A stretch of DNA of 56,282 nt from Prevotella sp. UBA2742 (GCA_002353485.1 DEJS01000022.1:19116-75397); one strand, 5' to 3'; counted from the stretch's first letter, positions 1 to 8,848 are shown. Program-made: numbers and translations. Notes: generated by a model from the letters alone, not told the origin.

Positions 1-987
1 AACGACTACAACAAGCGTGAACTGTTGTGGCAAGTGTTAGACCAAAGCCGGCAGAACGATTACATCCCCGTGTTCTTTAATATCCACTTCAAGGACAAGG
101 AGGGGCAGAAGGCTGTTCAGTCGCACATAGACTGGTTCCGTACCACGCATGTCGACTTTGTCAACGTCAAGTACGAGTATTTTCCTACAATACAGCCAGT
201 GAAGAGCGCCAAGGACTGGAAGAGCGTCAAGCCCTTTGAGCCTGAGACCTGGGAGGAGCAGCTGAATGTCATCCGCGGACTGAAGCGTGAACTGGGTCAG
301 GAAGCGCTTATCATCCCTACCGTGTTCTCTCCGCTGCGCGTGCTCATACAGACTGCAGGAGCACAACTGTCAAGCGATCGTGAGGGGCGCCGTCGCGTCG
401 TAGAACTCATCAAGCAGGACCCCAAGGCTATCAAACCCGCACTGGAGGCAGTCACCGGCAGTCTGCTGTATTATATTCGCGAGGCTCGCAAGGCCGGTGC
501 TGACGGATTCTACATCTCAAGCCAGGGTGACGATCTGGAGGAGTTTGGCGGAGGCGTGTTTGTCGATGTCATCAAACCTTATGACAAACAGCTGAGTGAC
601 CTGGCGGCTCAGATTGCCCCTTACAACATCCTGCACATCTGCGAGAGCGGAGGTCACTTCACGGCAGACACCTTCAAGGACTATCTGGACTATCCGGGCA
701 GTGTCGTCAATCCGCCGCTCCACAACTGGCAGGGCACTGGACTGTCGCTCAAGGATATCAGCCGGCTCTTTAACCGTCCCGTGTTGGGTGGACTCAACAA
801 TCGCAGCAAAGCACTTCGTGAGGGAACCCTGGAAGAACTGAAGGCTGAGGTGGACGAGATTCTGAAAGACGCTCCCCGGAACTTCATCTTTGGTGCCGAC
901 GACTCTGTGCCCAACGATGTGGACCAGGAGAAACTGCGCAAGATAGTAGACTATATTCACACCTGGCGACAGACGCACAATAAATAA
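1..987 (+). CDS. URO-D family protein, 5'-truncated by window edge
   Basis: The reading frame is open from base 1, so the gene starts upstream; the TTG at 25 is only an internal codon. About 328 codons are visible, ending at TAA 985-987. The sequence reads like the uroporphyrinogen decarboxylase / cobalamin-dependent methyltransferase (MtbA/CmuA-like) fold: a barrel with VFSPLRVL near the middle, an HICESGG strand, a GGLNNRSKAL strand and a terminal FIFGADDSVPND stretch. True haem-pathway HemE is unlikely because the HemE N-terminal RQAGRY motif is not visible, though that end is missing. Substrate unknown. The symporter starts 26 bp downstream and may be co-transcribed. Confidence 0.7.
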   Translation, partial: NDYNKRELLWQVLDQSRQNDYIPVFFNIHFKDKEGQKAVQSHIDWFRTTHVDFVNVKYEYFPTIQPVKSAKDWKSVKPFEPETWEEQLNVIRGLKRELGQEALIIPTVFSPLRVLIQTAGAQLSSDREGRRRVVELIKQDPKAIKPALEAVTGSLLYYIREARKAGADGFYISSQGDDLEEFGGGVFVDVIKPYDKQLSDLAAQIAPYNILHICESGGHFTADTFKDYLDYPGSVVNPPLHNWQGTGLSLKDISRLFNRPVLGGLNNRSKALREGTLEELKAEVDEILKDAPRNFIFGADDSVPNDVDQEKLRKIVDYIHTWRQTHNK

Positions 988-1013
988 GCCCTTTGTACGT
1001 TAGATAAAACAGA

Positions 1014-2231
1014 ATGAAACAAACGCTGATTTGGATTGGCGCCCTCATTGCGGGCGCCATCCTTGGATTATTACAGACTGACTGGCTGAACCAGTTGACG
1101 GATTTTGTTGCCGTTGTCTATACCCGGTTGTTCCAGTTGCTGGCTGTGCCTACCATCGTGCTGGCGGTAACCACCACGCTGGCCTCGTTAGGGAAAGGGC
1201 AGGAAACAGGTCGCATCTTCCGACATACCATCAGCTATACGCTGCTGACAACCACAGTGGCGGCCGCAGTGGGACTGTTGCTGTATGTGCTGATAGCCCC
1301 TGGCAATTTGCCTGCCGATGCTGTCTGTATGGGACAGGAGGCGGTGGAGGATGCGCCCCAGCTGTCGTATCGCAGTCACATCATCGGACTGATACCCAAC
1401 AATGTGGTCAAACCCTTTCTTGAAGGCAATGTGCTGTCACTGCTACTACTGGCTGCCGCTTTGGGCTTCGGGCTGTCGCGGATGCCCGAATCGGACAATA
1501 AGGCGACGGTGCTCCGACTGTTGTCGGGACTACAGGAACTGCTATTCATGCTCATTCGCGGACTCATCTGGACGCTGCCCGTCGGCATCGTGGCTTTTGC
1601 CGCCCAGCTGTCGGCCCAGCTGTCAGCAGGTGTCGTAGCCGACTCTTTAGGCAAGTATGTCGCCGTAGTGCTCGGTGGTAACCTCGTGCAGTTCTTCATC
1701 GTGCTGCCTCTGTTCCTGCTGTTGCGTGGCATGAACCCCGTCCGCGTGTTCAGCAAGATGTATCCCGCCACGCTGATGGCATTGTTTTCCAAGAGTAGTG
1801 CTGCCACGCTGCCCGTCACTATGCAGTGTGCTGAGCAACGCCTGGGAGCAGATCAGAAAATTTCTCGGTTCGTATTACCCATCTGTACCACCATCAACAT
1901 GAACGGCTGTGCAGCCTTTATCCTCGTCACCTCGCTCTTCGTCATGCAACAGGGAGGCATGCCGCTCACATGGACCACCATGCTCTCGTGGCTGCTCATC
2001 AGTGTGGTGTCGGCAGTAGGCAACGCCGGCGTTCCGATGGGATGCTATTTCCTCACACTCTCGCTCATGTCAGGCATCGGAGCGCCCATAGCCGTCTTAG
2101 GCATCATCCTGCCCATCTACACCATCATCGACATGGTAGAGACGGCGGTCAACGTATGGTCCGACTCCTGCGTCGCGGCCATGGTTCATCACGACCTCAA
2201 CGGGAGACATATATACCCCACAGAAACATAA
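1014..2231 (+). CDS. DAACS-family dicarboxylate/amino-acid:cation symporter, atypical binding site
   Basis: This 405-residue polytopic membrane protein has the glutamate-transporter fold. The HP1 serine-rich loop SKSSAATLP is at 259-267, the TM7 motif appears as NMNGCA at 295-300, the HP2 loop GNAGVPMG is near 336-343, and the TM8 signature is DMVETAVNVWSDS at 373-385. Aligned to GltPh, D373, T377, N380 and D384 are kept, but the arginine that binds the acidic side chain is Glu376, and the Asp of NMDGT is Asn. It probably uses the sodium- or proton-driven elevator mechanism, but glutamate or aspartate is unlikely to be the substrate. Confidence 0.85.
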   Translation: MKQTLIWIGALIAGAILGLLQTDWLNQLTDFVAVVYTRLFQLLAVPTIVLAVTTTLASLGKGQETGRIFRHTISYTLLTTTVAAAVGLLLYVLIAPGNLPADAVCMGQEAVEDAPQLSYRSHIIGLIPNNVVKPFLEGNVLSLLLLAAALGFGLSRMPESDNKATVLRLLSGLQELLFMLIRGLIWTLPVGIVAFAAQLSAQLSAGVVADSLGKYVAVVLGGNLVQFFIVLPLFLLLRGMNPVRVFSKMYPATLMALFSKSSAATLPVTMQCAEQRLGADQKISRFVLPICTTINMNGCAAFILVTSLFVMQQGGMPLTWTTMLSWLLISVVSAVGNAGVPMGCYFLTLSLMSGIGAPIAVLGIILPIYTIIDMVETAVNVWSDSCVAAMVHHDLNGRHIYPTET

Positions 2232-2299
2232 TTACGCCAGCCGTACAACTGAATACGATGAATACGGAGCTATGGCAGAGCATACAAGCTGAACACACT

Positions 2300-5194
2300 C
2301 TATACAAACAACTCACCAATGGCCGCAGAAAGCGAGACCTTGCATCTCTCGCAGATGTCAGTAGTCGTAGCACCATTGGCGGAGAGTCCGTAGAAGTTGT
2401 CCTCGCTGACGAGCACGTACTCCCACTCCCTGTCCATACGTTCCTCCGGCTTCAGCTCGTTGATTTTTCGGCACCACTCCACAGCCGCCGTCTGTTTCTG
2501 GCGCACGTTCTTGTCGAACACCTTATCGTTGCCCTTGGTCTCTATCAGATATATCTTGTCTGAAGTGCCGACGATGAAGTCGGGATGATACGTGGCCATC
2601 AGCCCGTCCTTCCGCATATAGTAGACGACGGCAAACGCATGCTGGCTTTCGTTGATCTTCAGGAACCGCTCCACCTCGCCGTCCATGTCGAGGAACTCTA
2701 TAAACCTCTGCTCAAAGCTGCCCCGGCTCGAAGGATAGCCCTGCCGTTCGTAAATGGTCTTATGCGTCTCTACAGAGAACGACTCGCGCATCTTGATCTC
2801 CGCTACCGACGAGAACGCCGTGTGCAGCACCTGTGCATCAGTCGTCATAATGTTGTTCTGGATATTAAAGATGGCCCGTGCCATCTCCTCTATAATATGC
2901 TTGGTGACGACGGCATCCCTCGAAAGCAGTATCTTCCAGTCGCTGCCGTTGAACGGGTTAAACGGCTGGCCGAACAGTCGGGTACGGATATATCGGTCTA
3001 CGACGCCTACCATGCGAGCCTCGTTAATCTGCAGATTGGGCACAGGCATCTCCTTATGCGACGATATCCTGTCGAACCTCAGCGTGATGGTGCGCAACAG
3101 CTTCTGCAGGTATTCGTTATAGCTGGTGGCTGTAAACAGGTTTGCCGTCACCTTATACCTTCCAAACTGCGTCTTCGAGATAGCCTCCTGCGAGATGAAC
3201 GTCTCTCCATCCTGAGCCAGAAACTTGCGCAGCATCTCCAACGTGAATGCCGTGAAGGGCTGCAGTGTGCTGATGTCTATCTCTACATCTTCCAGTTCTT
3301 CTTCTGCCTCACGAACGATTATGGGCCACATGAAGTCGAACTGTTCATATCCTTCGCGCAAACCCACTCTAATCAGGTCGCCCGTAGAGCCGCCCTCGCC
3401 AGTCTCGCCAGTATCCTCGACGGCCAGTCCTTCGGCAAACAGCTCCTCATAGAACTGTATGAATGCCGGGTGCTCTATGATGCTCAACATGTCGATGTAA
3501 GTCTTGGGCTGAGTGTGCTGACGTAGCACCCGCTGACGGTCGTCAGCCTTGACGCTCTGGTATTCCGGCTCTCGCCACATCAGACGCAGTCCACGCCCAA
3601 TAATCTGCTCCAGCAGGATCGGTGCTTCCGACGAGCGCAGCGGCACGATGACACAGATGTTATTCACATCGAAACCCTCACGCAGCATCAGTACCGAGAT
3701 GATGACTTTCGGCTTCTGATACCTGTCTATATCGAAGAGCCTCTTCTTGGTCTCCTTCCACTCCTCTTCCGTCACCTCGCCCTTGGCATTGCTGTCGATG
3801 GTGACCACATCTTCCTGTGCCAGCCCCTCCTCGCGCATCAGGTTGTCTACGAAGGGAGCCACCGACGTGTCCTCACAGATGACGAGCATCTTCGGGTTCT
3901 TCCTGTCATCGACAGCGGTAAACTCCCTCTCCAGCTTCTTCAGCTTGGCCAGCCCGGCCCGGAGCATCAGCCGCTGGCCGTCGCTCAGGTCGCACACCCT
4001 ACCCCGCTCGTCGCGCACGGCCTTATAGTCCAGGTCCTTCAGTTCCGTCAGCTCCTGTCTGCGGTCTAACAGCAGCGTCTTCACCAGCCCCTTCCGCATG
4101 GCTGTTGCCAAGTCGAAGTCTACGACGATATGGGGGAAATAGCACTTCTGCACCCTCTTGCCTGAGCCTCGCTGGTCGAAGGGGGTGGCCGAGAAGTCTA
4201 TCTGGAAAAACCGTTCGCCTTTCTTCTCCGCTATCGCATTCAGGCCCTTCTGCCATTCCACCTCCTCTATCTCGCCGTTGCGCTTCAGCTCGTGGATATG
4301 GTGGGCCTCGTCATTGATGACCATGATGTCGTCCAGTTCTGCTAGGTATTCCAGTTCCGAGCCTCGCAGATAGCGGCGGTCCAGCATGCCCAGGTCGTTG
4401 CCTGCCGCCTTGCCCGGACGGATGGGCAGCAACTCGTTGATGATGCCTGGCACATCCATTGGCTCTGCCTGGGTTTCTTCGCTCATCTGATTCTCAAACA
4501 GGTGCCAGTTCGTCAGGGCTATCAGTCCGTCGCCCGTTGTCTTGCGGCCTATGCCTTCCTCCTTTGTCACCACATTGTTCTGGATAAACGAGAATACCTC
4601 CTGACGGTAATGCACAGGAATAAACACCTCCTGATTCAGATAGAAGTCATTGGTCTCGATATTCCGCTCTTCCCTGCCGCGTTCCATCCTGCCACAGAAA
4701 GCGTCTAACAGGCGGTCGTAGACAATCAACCCTGGTGCCACAATCAGGAAGTTCTTCGTAAATCGTCCCGTCTTTACATCCTCGTGTCGCGCGTTCAGCA
4801 TCTGCCACAGCAGCAGCGCGTGCATGACCCACGTCTTACCCGTACCCGTAGCCATCTTCACGGCATACTTAGGCATCTGGTATTTCTTCTGGCTCAATGC
4901 GCCTAAGTCTACCAGCGGCATCAGGTCGGGTGTCAACTGTTCGTAATACGCTAATACATTCTTCACGCCCATCACCTCGTGCAGATACACGATGTTCAGG
5001 ATAGCCTGCCGCTGACCGGCGTGGAAGTTGCGGTTTCTCAGCGAGCAGTATTCCTCCGAGAACCAGAACTTCAGCAGCTCCTGAGTCGTGGGCGTCACCC
5101 GTTCCGTCATCTCGCCGCTCTCCCATGCCGCATTCACCGTCTCACTCAGCCTGCGGGCCAGCTCCAGCGAGACATTCATTCCATTAATTATCAT
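2300..5194 (-). CDS. res: Type III restriction enzyme, Res subunit (DEAD-box helicase + nuclease)
   Basis: 964 residues. It translocates on DNA and cuts once complexed with Mod. SF2 helicase motifs run in order: Walker A ATGTGKT at 115-121, Walker B NDEAHH at 294-299, SATP at 335-338, and motif VI QIIGRGLR at 530-537. A PD-(D/E)xK nuclease core is at the C-terminus: PD at 871-872 and ETK at 885-887. All motifs are intact, so the enzyme should be active. It lies 30 bp downstream of mod. ATG 5194 directly follows three 9-bp repeats, and an alternative start is ATG 5179 (Met6). Confidence 0.93.
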   Translation of the reverse strand: MIINGMNVSLELARRLSETVNAAWESGEMTERVTPTTQELLKFWFSEEYCSLRNRNFHAGQRQAILNIVYLHEVMGVKNVLAYYEQLTPDLMPLVDLGALSQKKYQMPKYAVKMATGTGKTWVMHALLLWQMLNARHEDVKTGRFTKNFLIVAPGLIVYDRLLDAFCGRMERGREERNIETNDFYLNQEVFIPVHYRQEVFSFIQNNVVTKEEGIGRKTTGDGLIALTNWHLFENQMSEETQAEPMDVPGIINELLPIRPGKAAGNDLGMLDRRYLRGSELEYLAELDDIMVINDEAHHIHELKRNGEIEEVEWQKGLNAIAEKKGERFFQIDFSATPFDQRGSGKRVQKCYFPHIVVDFDLATAMRKGLVKTLLLDRRQELTELKDLDYKAVRDERGRVCDLSDGQRLMLRAGLAKLKKLEREFTAVDDRKNPKMLVICEDTSVAPFVDNLMREEGLAQEDVVTIDSNAKGEVTEEEWKETKKRLFDIDRYQKPKVIISVLMLREGFDVNNICVIVPLRSSEAPILLEQIIGRGLRLMWREPEYQSVKADDRQRVLRQHTQPKTYIDMLSIIEHPAFIQFYEELFAEGLAVEDTGETGEGGSTGDLIRVGLREGYEQFDFMWPIIVREAEEELEDVEIDISTLQPFTAFTLEMLRKFLAQDGETFISQEAISKTQFGRYKVTANLFTATSYNEYLQKLLRTITLRFDRISSHKEMPVPNLQINEARMVGVVDRYIRTRLFGQPFNPFNGSDWKILLSRDAVVTKHIIEEMARAIFNIQNNIMTTDAQVLHTAFSSVAEIKMRESFSVETHKTIYERQGYPSSRGSFEQRFIEFLDMDGEVERFLKINESQHAFAVVYYMRKDGLMATYHPDFIVGTSDKIYLIETKGNDKVFDKNVRQKQTAAVEWCRKINELKPEERMDREWEYVLVSEDNFYGLSANGATTTDICERCKVSLSAAIGELFV

Positions 5195-5221
5195 AATTCG
5201 TAAAATTCGTGTAATTCGTAG
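5195..5221 (-). repeat. Three 9-bp tandem units forming the mod-res junction
   Basis: On the minus strand the 27 bp before the res ATG read CTACGAATT ACACGAATT TTACGAATT. The array starts three bases after the mod stop and ends at the res start codon. The ACACGAATT unit reappears near the end of the window (about 56165-56265). Confidence 0.8.
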
Positions 5222-5224
5222 TCG

Positions 5225-7153
5225 TCATACGCTCTCCACTACCTGACTTTCAAAACCAAACACATCCACAGCCTTGATGCACACCTGCCTTTGTTCCTTA
5301 TGTGGAACACGCAGACGCGTCTTATAGACACAGTGCAACGGGTCGTTGTCGTTATCCACATTCTCACGATAGTCCTGCCACGTTGAGCGGAACGTCACCC
5401 CGTCGTAGTCAGGGTCGATGCTCCAGTATTCTATCAGCGAGAGCGGGTCGCGCTCTAATACCTGTTGTAGTTTCTCCTTGTCCTTATCGTCCAACGGAAT
5501 GTTGTCGGGCGACAGCAACACGTAGTTCTCTAACTCCACGTCTATCTCATCCTGTTCGCCCTGCTGTGTCACCACCAGCGGCTTTGCCACTAAGTATTGC
5601 AGCGAAGAGAAGCGCACACTTCGGTCGTCTATCAGCTTCTTGTAGCCCTTCTTTGCCAGTTTGTCTAAGAGGTCGGGCGGAATCACCAGCACCTCCACAT
5701 TCGAGTCCTGATACTTCTGGATGGCTGACGATATATCGAAAGCGAAATTCCAACCAAGCACCACAACCTTTTCCCAGTCGCCACCCAGCAGACTGGCCTT
5801 AGCCTCCACTGCCCGACGGATGGTAGCTGCCGTTGTCAGTCGGTTAGGCGAATCCACCATCACCAATGTCCGCGTTCCTTTAATATATCCAAAGTTACGG
5901 TCGTTGGTCTGCTCTGGGGTGAAGGGCAGTGCACCATACAGCCCCAGCACCACTTGGCTCAAGTCGCCCACATGCTTATAGCGCTTGTTGTTGCGGAAAG
6001 CCTCCTTCTGATAGTCGCCGATGCTCTGATAGAGGAAGGGCTTTACCTCTTGGTCGATGAATCGTTTACGCATCACCAACGAGGCAGGCTTGCCGATGTC
6101 GCAGGTTATCCAGCGTCTGCCCAATCGCTCGGCTACAGCAGCCGTTGTTCCGCTGCCGCCGAAAAAGTCGCATACAAGACTATCTTTATTAGATGATGCA
6201 GCAATTATCCTTTCAAGTAATCTTTCTGGTTTCTGTGTGGCATATCCAACCCTTTCAGAATCTTCTCTGTTCAATTGCTCTATGTCTATCCAATAATCAT
6301 TCGGAATTTTGCCTTCATCAACATAATACCTATATACTTTCCCTGATTTCTTATCAGTCTTCTCCTGATATTCTCTGCCATCTTCATCTATTTTGACCCT
6401 CATGTGAGAGTTTTCTTTTCTTTCAGTTGCTACTAATTGGTCTTTACCATTGAATATATAGTGTGAACTCTTAGAGTATAAGAAAATTACATCATGTTTC
6501 CTACCAAAGAAACGCGTACCCTTACCTCCAATGGAATAGCACCACATGATTTCATTTAATAAATTGTCTTTCCCAAAGATATCGTCTAACAAAAGTTTTA
6601 CATAATGTCCCACATGCCAATCTATATGAACATAAAGGCTACCTGATTCTGAAAGAAATTCTTTCATAAGGACGAGTCTTGGGTAAATCATCTTCAGATA
6701 CGAGATCGTTCCTTCCTCCCACGTATCCGCATACGCAAACTGCTCGATAACCGTCGGTTTCTGCTGAATATCCGTCCCTGGCAGAGAAATCTTCGTCCTA
6801 TAATCAGCCTTGGAGTCAAACGGCGGGTCAATATATATCAAATCAACCTTCCCACGAAGCGAGGGCAAGCCTGTCTGGGCATCGCCAGCAAGCAGGGCCT
6901 GCATTGCCAAGAGATTATCCCCATAGATGAGGCGGTTCATCCACTCCCCATTACCGCCAGCCATTGTGAAGGCATTGGGAATCTGTGGCGAACTGCCTTT
7001 GAACAGTCCGCTCACGTCCTTACTCGGCAACACCAGCTCATTGGTCTGTAGACCAATCTGAGTACCACTACTCAGCCGCTCCAGTATTTGGGCAGCCTCA
7101 CGCCTGCCCTCGCTCACGATGCGGGGCAGCTCTTCAATCAATGATTTAGCCAT
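5225..7153 (-). CDS. mod: Type III DNA methyltransferase, Mod subunit (N6-adenine)
   Basis: 642 residues. It methylates adenine and supplies sequence specificity to the Mod-Res complex. Beta-class motif order is seen: DPPF catalytic motif at 109-112, then the SAM-binding FFGGSGTT at 330-337 after GYATQKP at 303-309. The central part (about residues 155-325, bases 6180-6690) is visibly more A+T-rich than either flank, and this is where the target recognition domain lies in the family. That suggests the TRD was exchanged by recombination. First gene of the mod-res operon. A perfect 8-bp hairpin ends three bases before its ATG. Confidence 0.93.
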   Translation of the reverse strand: MAKSLIEELPRIVSEGRREAAQILERLSSGTQIGLQTNELVLPSKDVSGLFKGSSPQIPNAFTMAGGNGEWMNRLIYGDNLLAMQALLAGDAQTGLPSLRGKVDLIYIDPPFDSKADYRTKISLPGTDIQQKPTVIEQFAYADTWEEGTISYLKMIYPRLVLMKEFLSESGSLYVHIDWHVGHYVKLLLDDIFGKDNLLNEIMWCYSIGGKGTRFFGRKHDVIFLYSKSSHYIFNGKDQLVATERKENSHMRVKIDEDGREYQEKTDKKSGKVYRYYVDEGKIPNDYWIDIEQLNREDSERVGYATQKPERLLERIIAASSNKDSLVCDFFGGSGTTAAVAERLGRRWITCDIGKPASLVMRKRFIDQEVKPFLYQSIGDYQKEAFRNNKRYKHVGDLSQVVLGLYGALPFTPEQTNDRNFGYIKGTRTLVMVDSPNRLTTAATIRRAVEAKASLLGGDWEKVVVLGWNFAFDISSAIQKYQDSNVEVLVIPPDLLDKLAKKGYKKLIDDRSVRFSSLQYLVAKPLVVTQQGEQDEIDVELENYVLLSPDNIPLDDKDKEKLQQVLERDPLSLIEYWSIDPDYDGVTFRSTWQDYRENVDNDNDPLHCVYKTRLRVPHKEQRQVCIKAVDVFGFESQVVESV

Positions 7154-7156
7154 GTA

Positions 7157-7176
7157 GCATTATAGTTTTATAATGC
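7157..7176 (-). promoter_or_regulatory. Hairpin immediately before the mod start codon
   Basis: GCATTATA, a four-base loop, then TATAATGC form a perfect 8-bp stem that ends 3 nt before the mod ATG. Its position could let it affect ribosome access or act as a small operator. The function is inferred from position only. Confidence 0.4.
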
Positions 7177-7321
7177 GCCGAGCCACCAAACAAAACGATT
7201 CCTGCAAGGTACCGATTGAGCGAGAGAAGAACGATGCTTGCATCAGTTCTTCCAAGCGTGAGGTAACTCGCCCGTAGGGCAAGCACCCGTATGGACACAA
7301 AACGTGGACGAATCCCCGTTT

Positions 7322-7439
7322 GATGTTCCAGGTACTTGCAGGAAACCTATACAACGAAAACGGAAAAACGCCCACTATGACAGTAGGCGCGTCCATTATA
7401 TCGTTGTATGTTCTTTCTACCTGCAAGTTTCGGAACATC
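7322..7439. repeat. 118-bp interrupted inverted repeat
   Basis: Three blocks pair perfectly in nested order: GATGTTCC/GGAACATC at the outer ends, ACTTGCAGG/CCTGCAAGT, and TACAACGA/TCGTTGTA. The loop holds a further imperfect stem (cgcccac with gtaggcg). A shadow ORF spans it. Confidence 0.75.
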
Positions 7440-7569
7440 TTGAATAATAGCCAACGCTAAAGTTTTACCCTCAAAAATTCATACCGCCACCCTGCGCTCG
7501 GGGATTCTTGCCACTCTCGGGAGAGAGAAGAACAAGTGCCGTCTACGGCTGCTTGGCAGTACTTGCGGA

Positions 7570-7601
7570 CAAAGGTACGAATAAACGGGCAAAAAACCAA
7601 A
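7570..7601 (-). promoter_or_regulatory. Bacteroidetes-type promoter for the mod-res leader
   Basis: Minus strand: TTTG (7598-7601), 20 bp, TACCTTTG (7570-7577), matching TTTG-n19-TAnnTTTG. The 69 bp from 7553 to 7621 match 12826-12894, the M13 peptidase promoter, at 61 positions with no gap. Confidence 0.65.
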
Positions 7602-7649
7602 GGAAAGATTTTTTTTCTTTGTTTTTCCGATGGCAATGCCACTCTCTAA

Positions 7650-7716
7650 GCTGCCAACGAGCCGTAACTTCGTGGGCAACGAGATTACGGCTCGTTGGCA
7701 GCGAGCCGTAACCTCG
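7650..7716. repeat. 18-bp perfect inverted repeat with adjoining direct repeat
   Basis: GCTGCCAACGAGCCGTAA at 7650-7667 is the exact reverse complement of 7685-7702, with a 17-nt loop. The string cgagccgtaac(t/c)tcg occurs in the left arm (from 7659) and again right after the right arm (from 7703). It lies between the divergent mod and DUF2023 regions. Confidence 0.75.
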
Positions 7717-7785
7717 TTTTATTTCCCACACCTAAGAACTTTTTTTGAAGTGCAGAGGAGAACTATTTGGAGTGCAGGGAAAAAA

Positions 7786-7849
7786 TGTTGGAACACGTTC
7801 CAACAATTTTTCGGATGCGGTGGAAAAAGTGTTAGGACGCGTTCCAAAA
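7786..7849. repeat. Pair of related palindromes (GTTGGAACacGTTCCAAC type)
   Basis: 7786-7805 is a perfect 20-bp palindrome apart from its centre (TGTTGGAAC AC GTTCCAACA). 7830-7849 is a decayed second copy with the same GCGTTCCAA half. They could be operator sites or intergenic repeats. No gene lies in 7154-7870. Confidence 0.5.
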
Positions 7850-7870
7850 TAAGGTACGCTTCATGTAGCG

Positions 7871-8269
7871 TCAACTGACCTTGCAGCATTTACCCTTCCG
7901 CTTACAGAATCTCTGACACTGTGCACAGATGTCATACCCCAGCACGGCTCCGAGAATGAAATCCTCTTCAGGAGTCAACTCGTTGAGCGGCCGGTTCACA
8001 ATAAGCCGGATGGCATCCAAACACTCCGAACGTCCGAAATAGAGGTTCAAATTCTGCTTTCCTGCGGGCTGAACAAGATAAGGAATACCCATGTGCTCCA
8101 GACGCTGACGGGCAAAGGCCTCATAGCGCTTATGACAGGTGAAGAGCACCATCTGTCGCACTCCTTTGCGAAACTCGTAGATATGATTCATCAGCACCTT
8201 CAGGTCGATGGGGCAGGCCTCAGTGCGTCGAGCCTTGTTTGGGGCAGAAGCGGTCTTGGTTTGCTGCAT
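7871..8269 (-). CDS. DUF2023 flavodoxin-associated protein
   Basis: 132 residues, small and soluble, with no signal peptide. The sequence (VRQMVLFTCHKRYE, LNLYFGRSECLDAIR, and a C-terminal cysteine-rich CAQCQRFCKRKGKCC) matches what I know of DUF2023, which sits next to flavodoxin in Bacteroidetes. Here it starts 15 bp after the flavodoxin stop on the same strand, so the two are an operon. The cysteines could bind metal or take part in electron transfer with flavodoxin; this is inference. A short stem (7856-7871) overlaps its 3' end. Confidence 0.75.
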   Translation of the reverse strand: MQQTKTASAPNKARRTEACPIDLKVLMNHIYEFRKGVRQMVLFTCHKRYEAFARQRLEHMGIPYLVQPAGKQNLNLYFGRSECLDAIRLIVNRPLNELTPEEDFILGAVLGYDICAQCQRFCKRKGKCCKVS

Positions 8270-8284
8270 AGTCGGAAAAGTCGG

Positions 8285-8779
8285 TTAAAGATTAGGAGAA
8301 ATCTGGGCTATCCAGGCATCGATGCGCCCGTCGGTCATATTGTCCTCGTTGACATCGTCAAGGGGAAGCCCCACAAACTGGCCGTCGACCACCGCTGCCG
8401 AGTCGTCAAAGGTATAGCCGTCGGTGCTCACACTACCGACAAATCGGGCTCCACTGTCCTTGATTCCATCGTACAACTCGCCGATGCCACCCACAAAGGT
8501 GTCGCCATACGACTCGCAGTCACCACAGCCGAAAAGTGCGATGACCTTTCCTTTTAAATCAGCCGACTGCAACACCTTGAGACCATCGTACCAGTCGTCC
8601 TGCAGCTCGCCCGCTCCCCACGTAGAGGTGCCAAGAATCAGGTTCTCGTTGGCGGCAACAATGTCGGCTGTCAAGTCCTGCACATTCAATACCTCGGCAC
8701 CCAGTTTGGCGCCAATCTTCTCTGCAATGGCCTCGCACGTACCCGTCGAAGAGCCATAAACAACTACTGTTTTCTTCAT
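8285..8779 (-). CDS. fldA: Flavodoxin
   Basis: 164 residues from ATG 8779; upstream in-frame codons to 8848 cross the promoter and are not used. The FMN phosphate loop GSSTGTCEAI is near residues 9-18, the isoalloxazine loop is TSTWGAGELQDDWYDG, and LFGCGDCESYGDTF identifies a long-chain flavodoxin. It is a low-potential cytoplasmic electron carrier that can replace ferredoxin under iron limitation, and could serve the ferredoxin-linked IorAB encoded in this window. A TAATTTTG -7 box lies at 8818-8825. Confidence 0.93.
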   Translation of the reverse strand: MKKTVVVYGSSTGTCEAIAEKIGAKLGAEVLNVQDLTADIVAANENLILGTSTWGAGELQDDWYDGLKVLQSADLKGKVIALFGCGDCESYGDTFVGGIGELYDGIKDSGARFVGSVSTDGYTFDDSAAVVDGQFVGLPLDDVNEDNMTDGRIDAWIAQISPNL

Positions 8780-8817
8780 TTTAATACTAATATTTATGTG
8801 GTTAATATTTCCAGTTG

Positions 8818-8848
8818 CAAAATTACTGCCTTTTGCGCTACCTCGCAA
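8818..8848 (-). promoter_or_regulatory. Promoter for flavodoxin-DUF2023
   Basis: TAATTTTG on the minus strand (8818-8825) with a weak TTG-containing -33 element about 20 bp upstream. It gives a 5' UTR of about 30 nt. Confidence 0.45.

Larger units (their letters stand above)
7154..7569 (-). ncRNA. Candidate structured leader RNA upstream of mod
   Basis: A good promoter at 7570-7601 points toward mod, but mod starts over 400 bases later. The leader contains a 118-bp interrupted inverted repeat (7322-7439), a smaller hairpin near 7369-7390 in its loop, a palindrome near 7233-7244 and the pre-start hairpin at 7157-7176. A 92-codon frame (7160-7438) crosses it, but its codons fold on themselves and it matches no family I know, so I treat it as non-coding or at best a leader peptide. 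Alternatives are a mobile-element remnant or a separate ncRNA gene. Confidence 0.45.

Noticed and set aside
7160..7438. 92-codon minus-strand ORF before mod
   Set aside because: It lies across a 118-bp inverted repeat, has no recognisable domain, and its codons follow the hairpin symmetry. I treat it as part of a structured leader, though a leader peptide cannot be excluded.
7650..7702. Invertible promoter (phase-variable switch)
   Set aside because: The arms enclose only 17 bp with no promoter element and there is no recombinase in the window.
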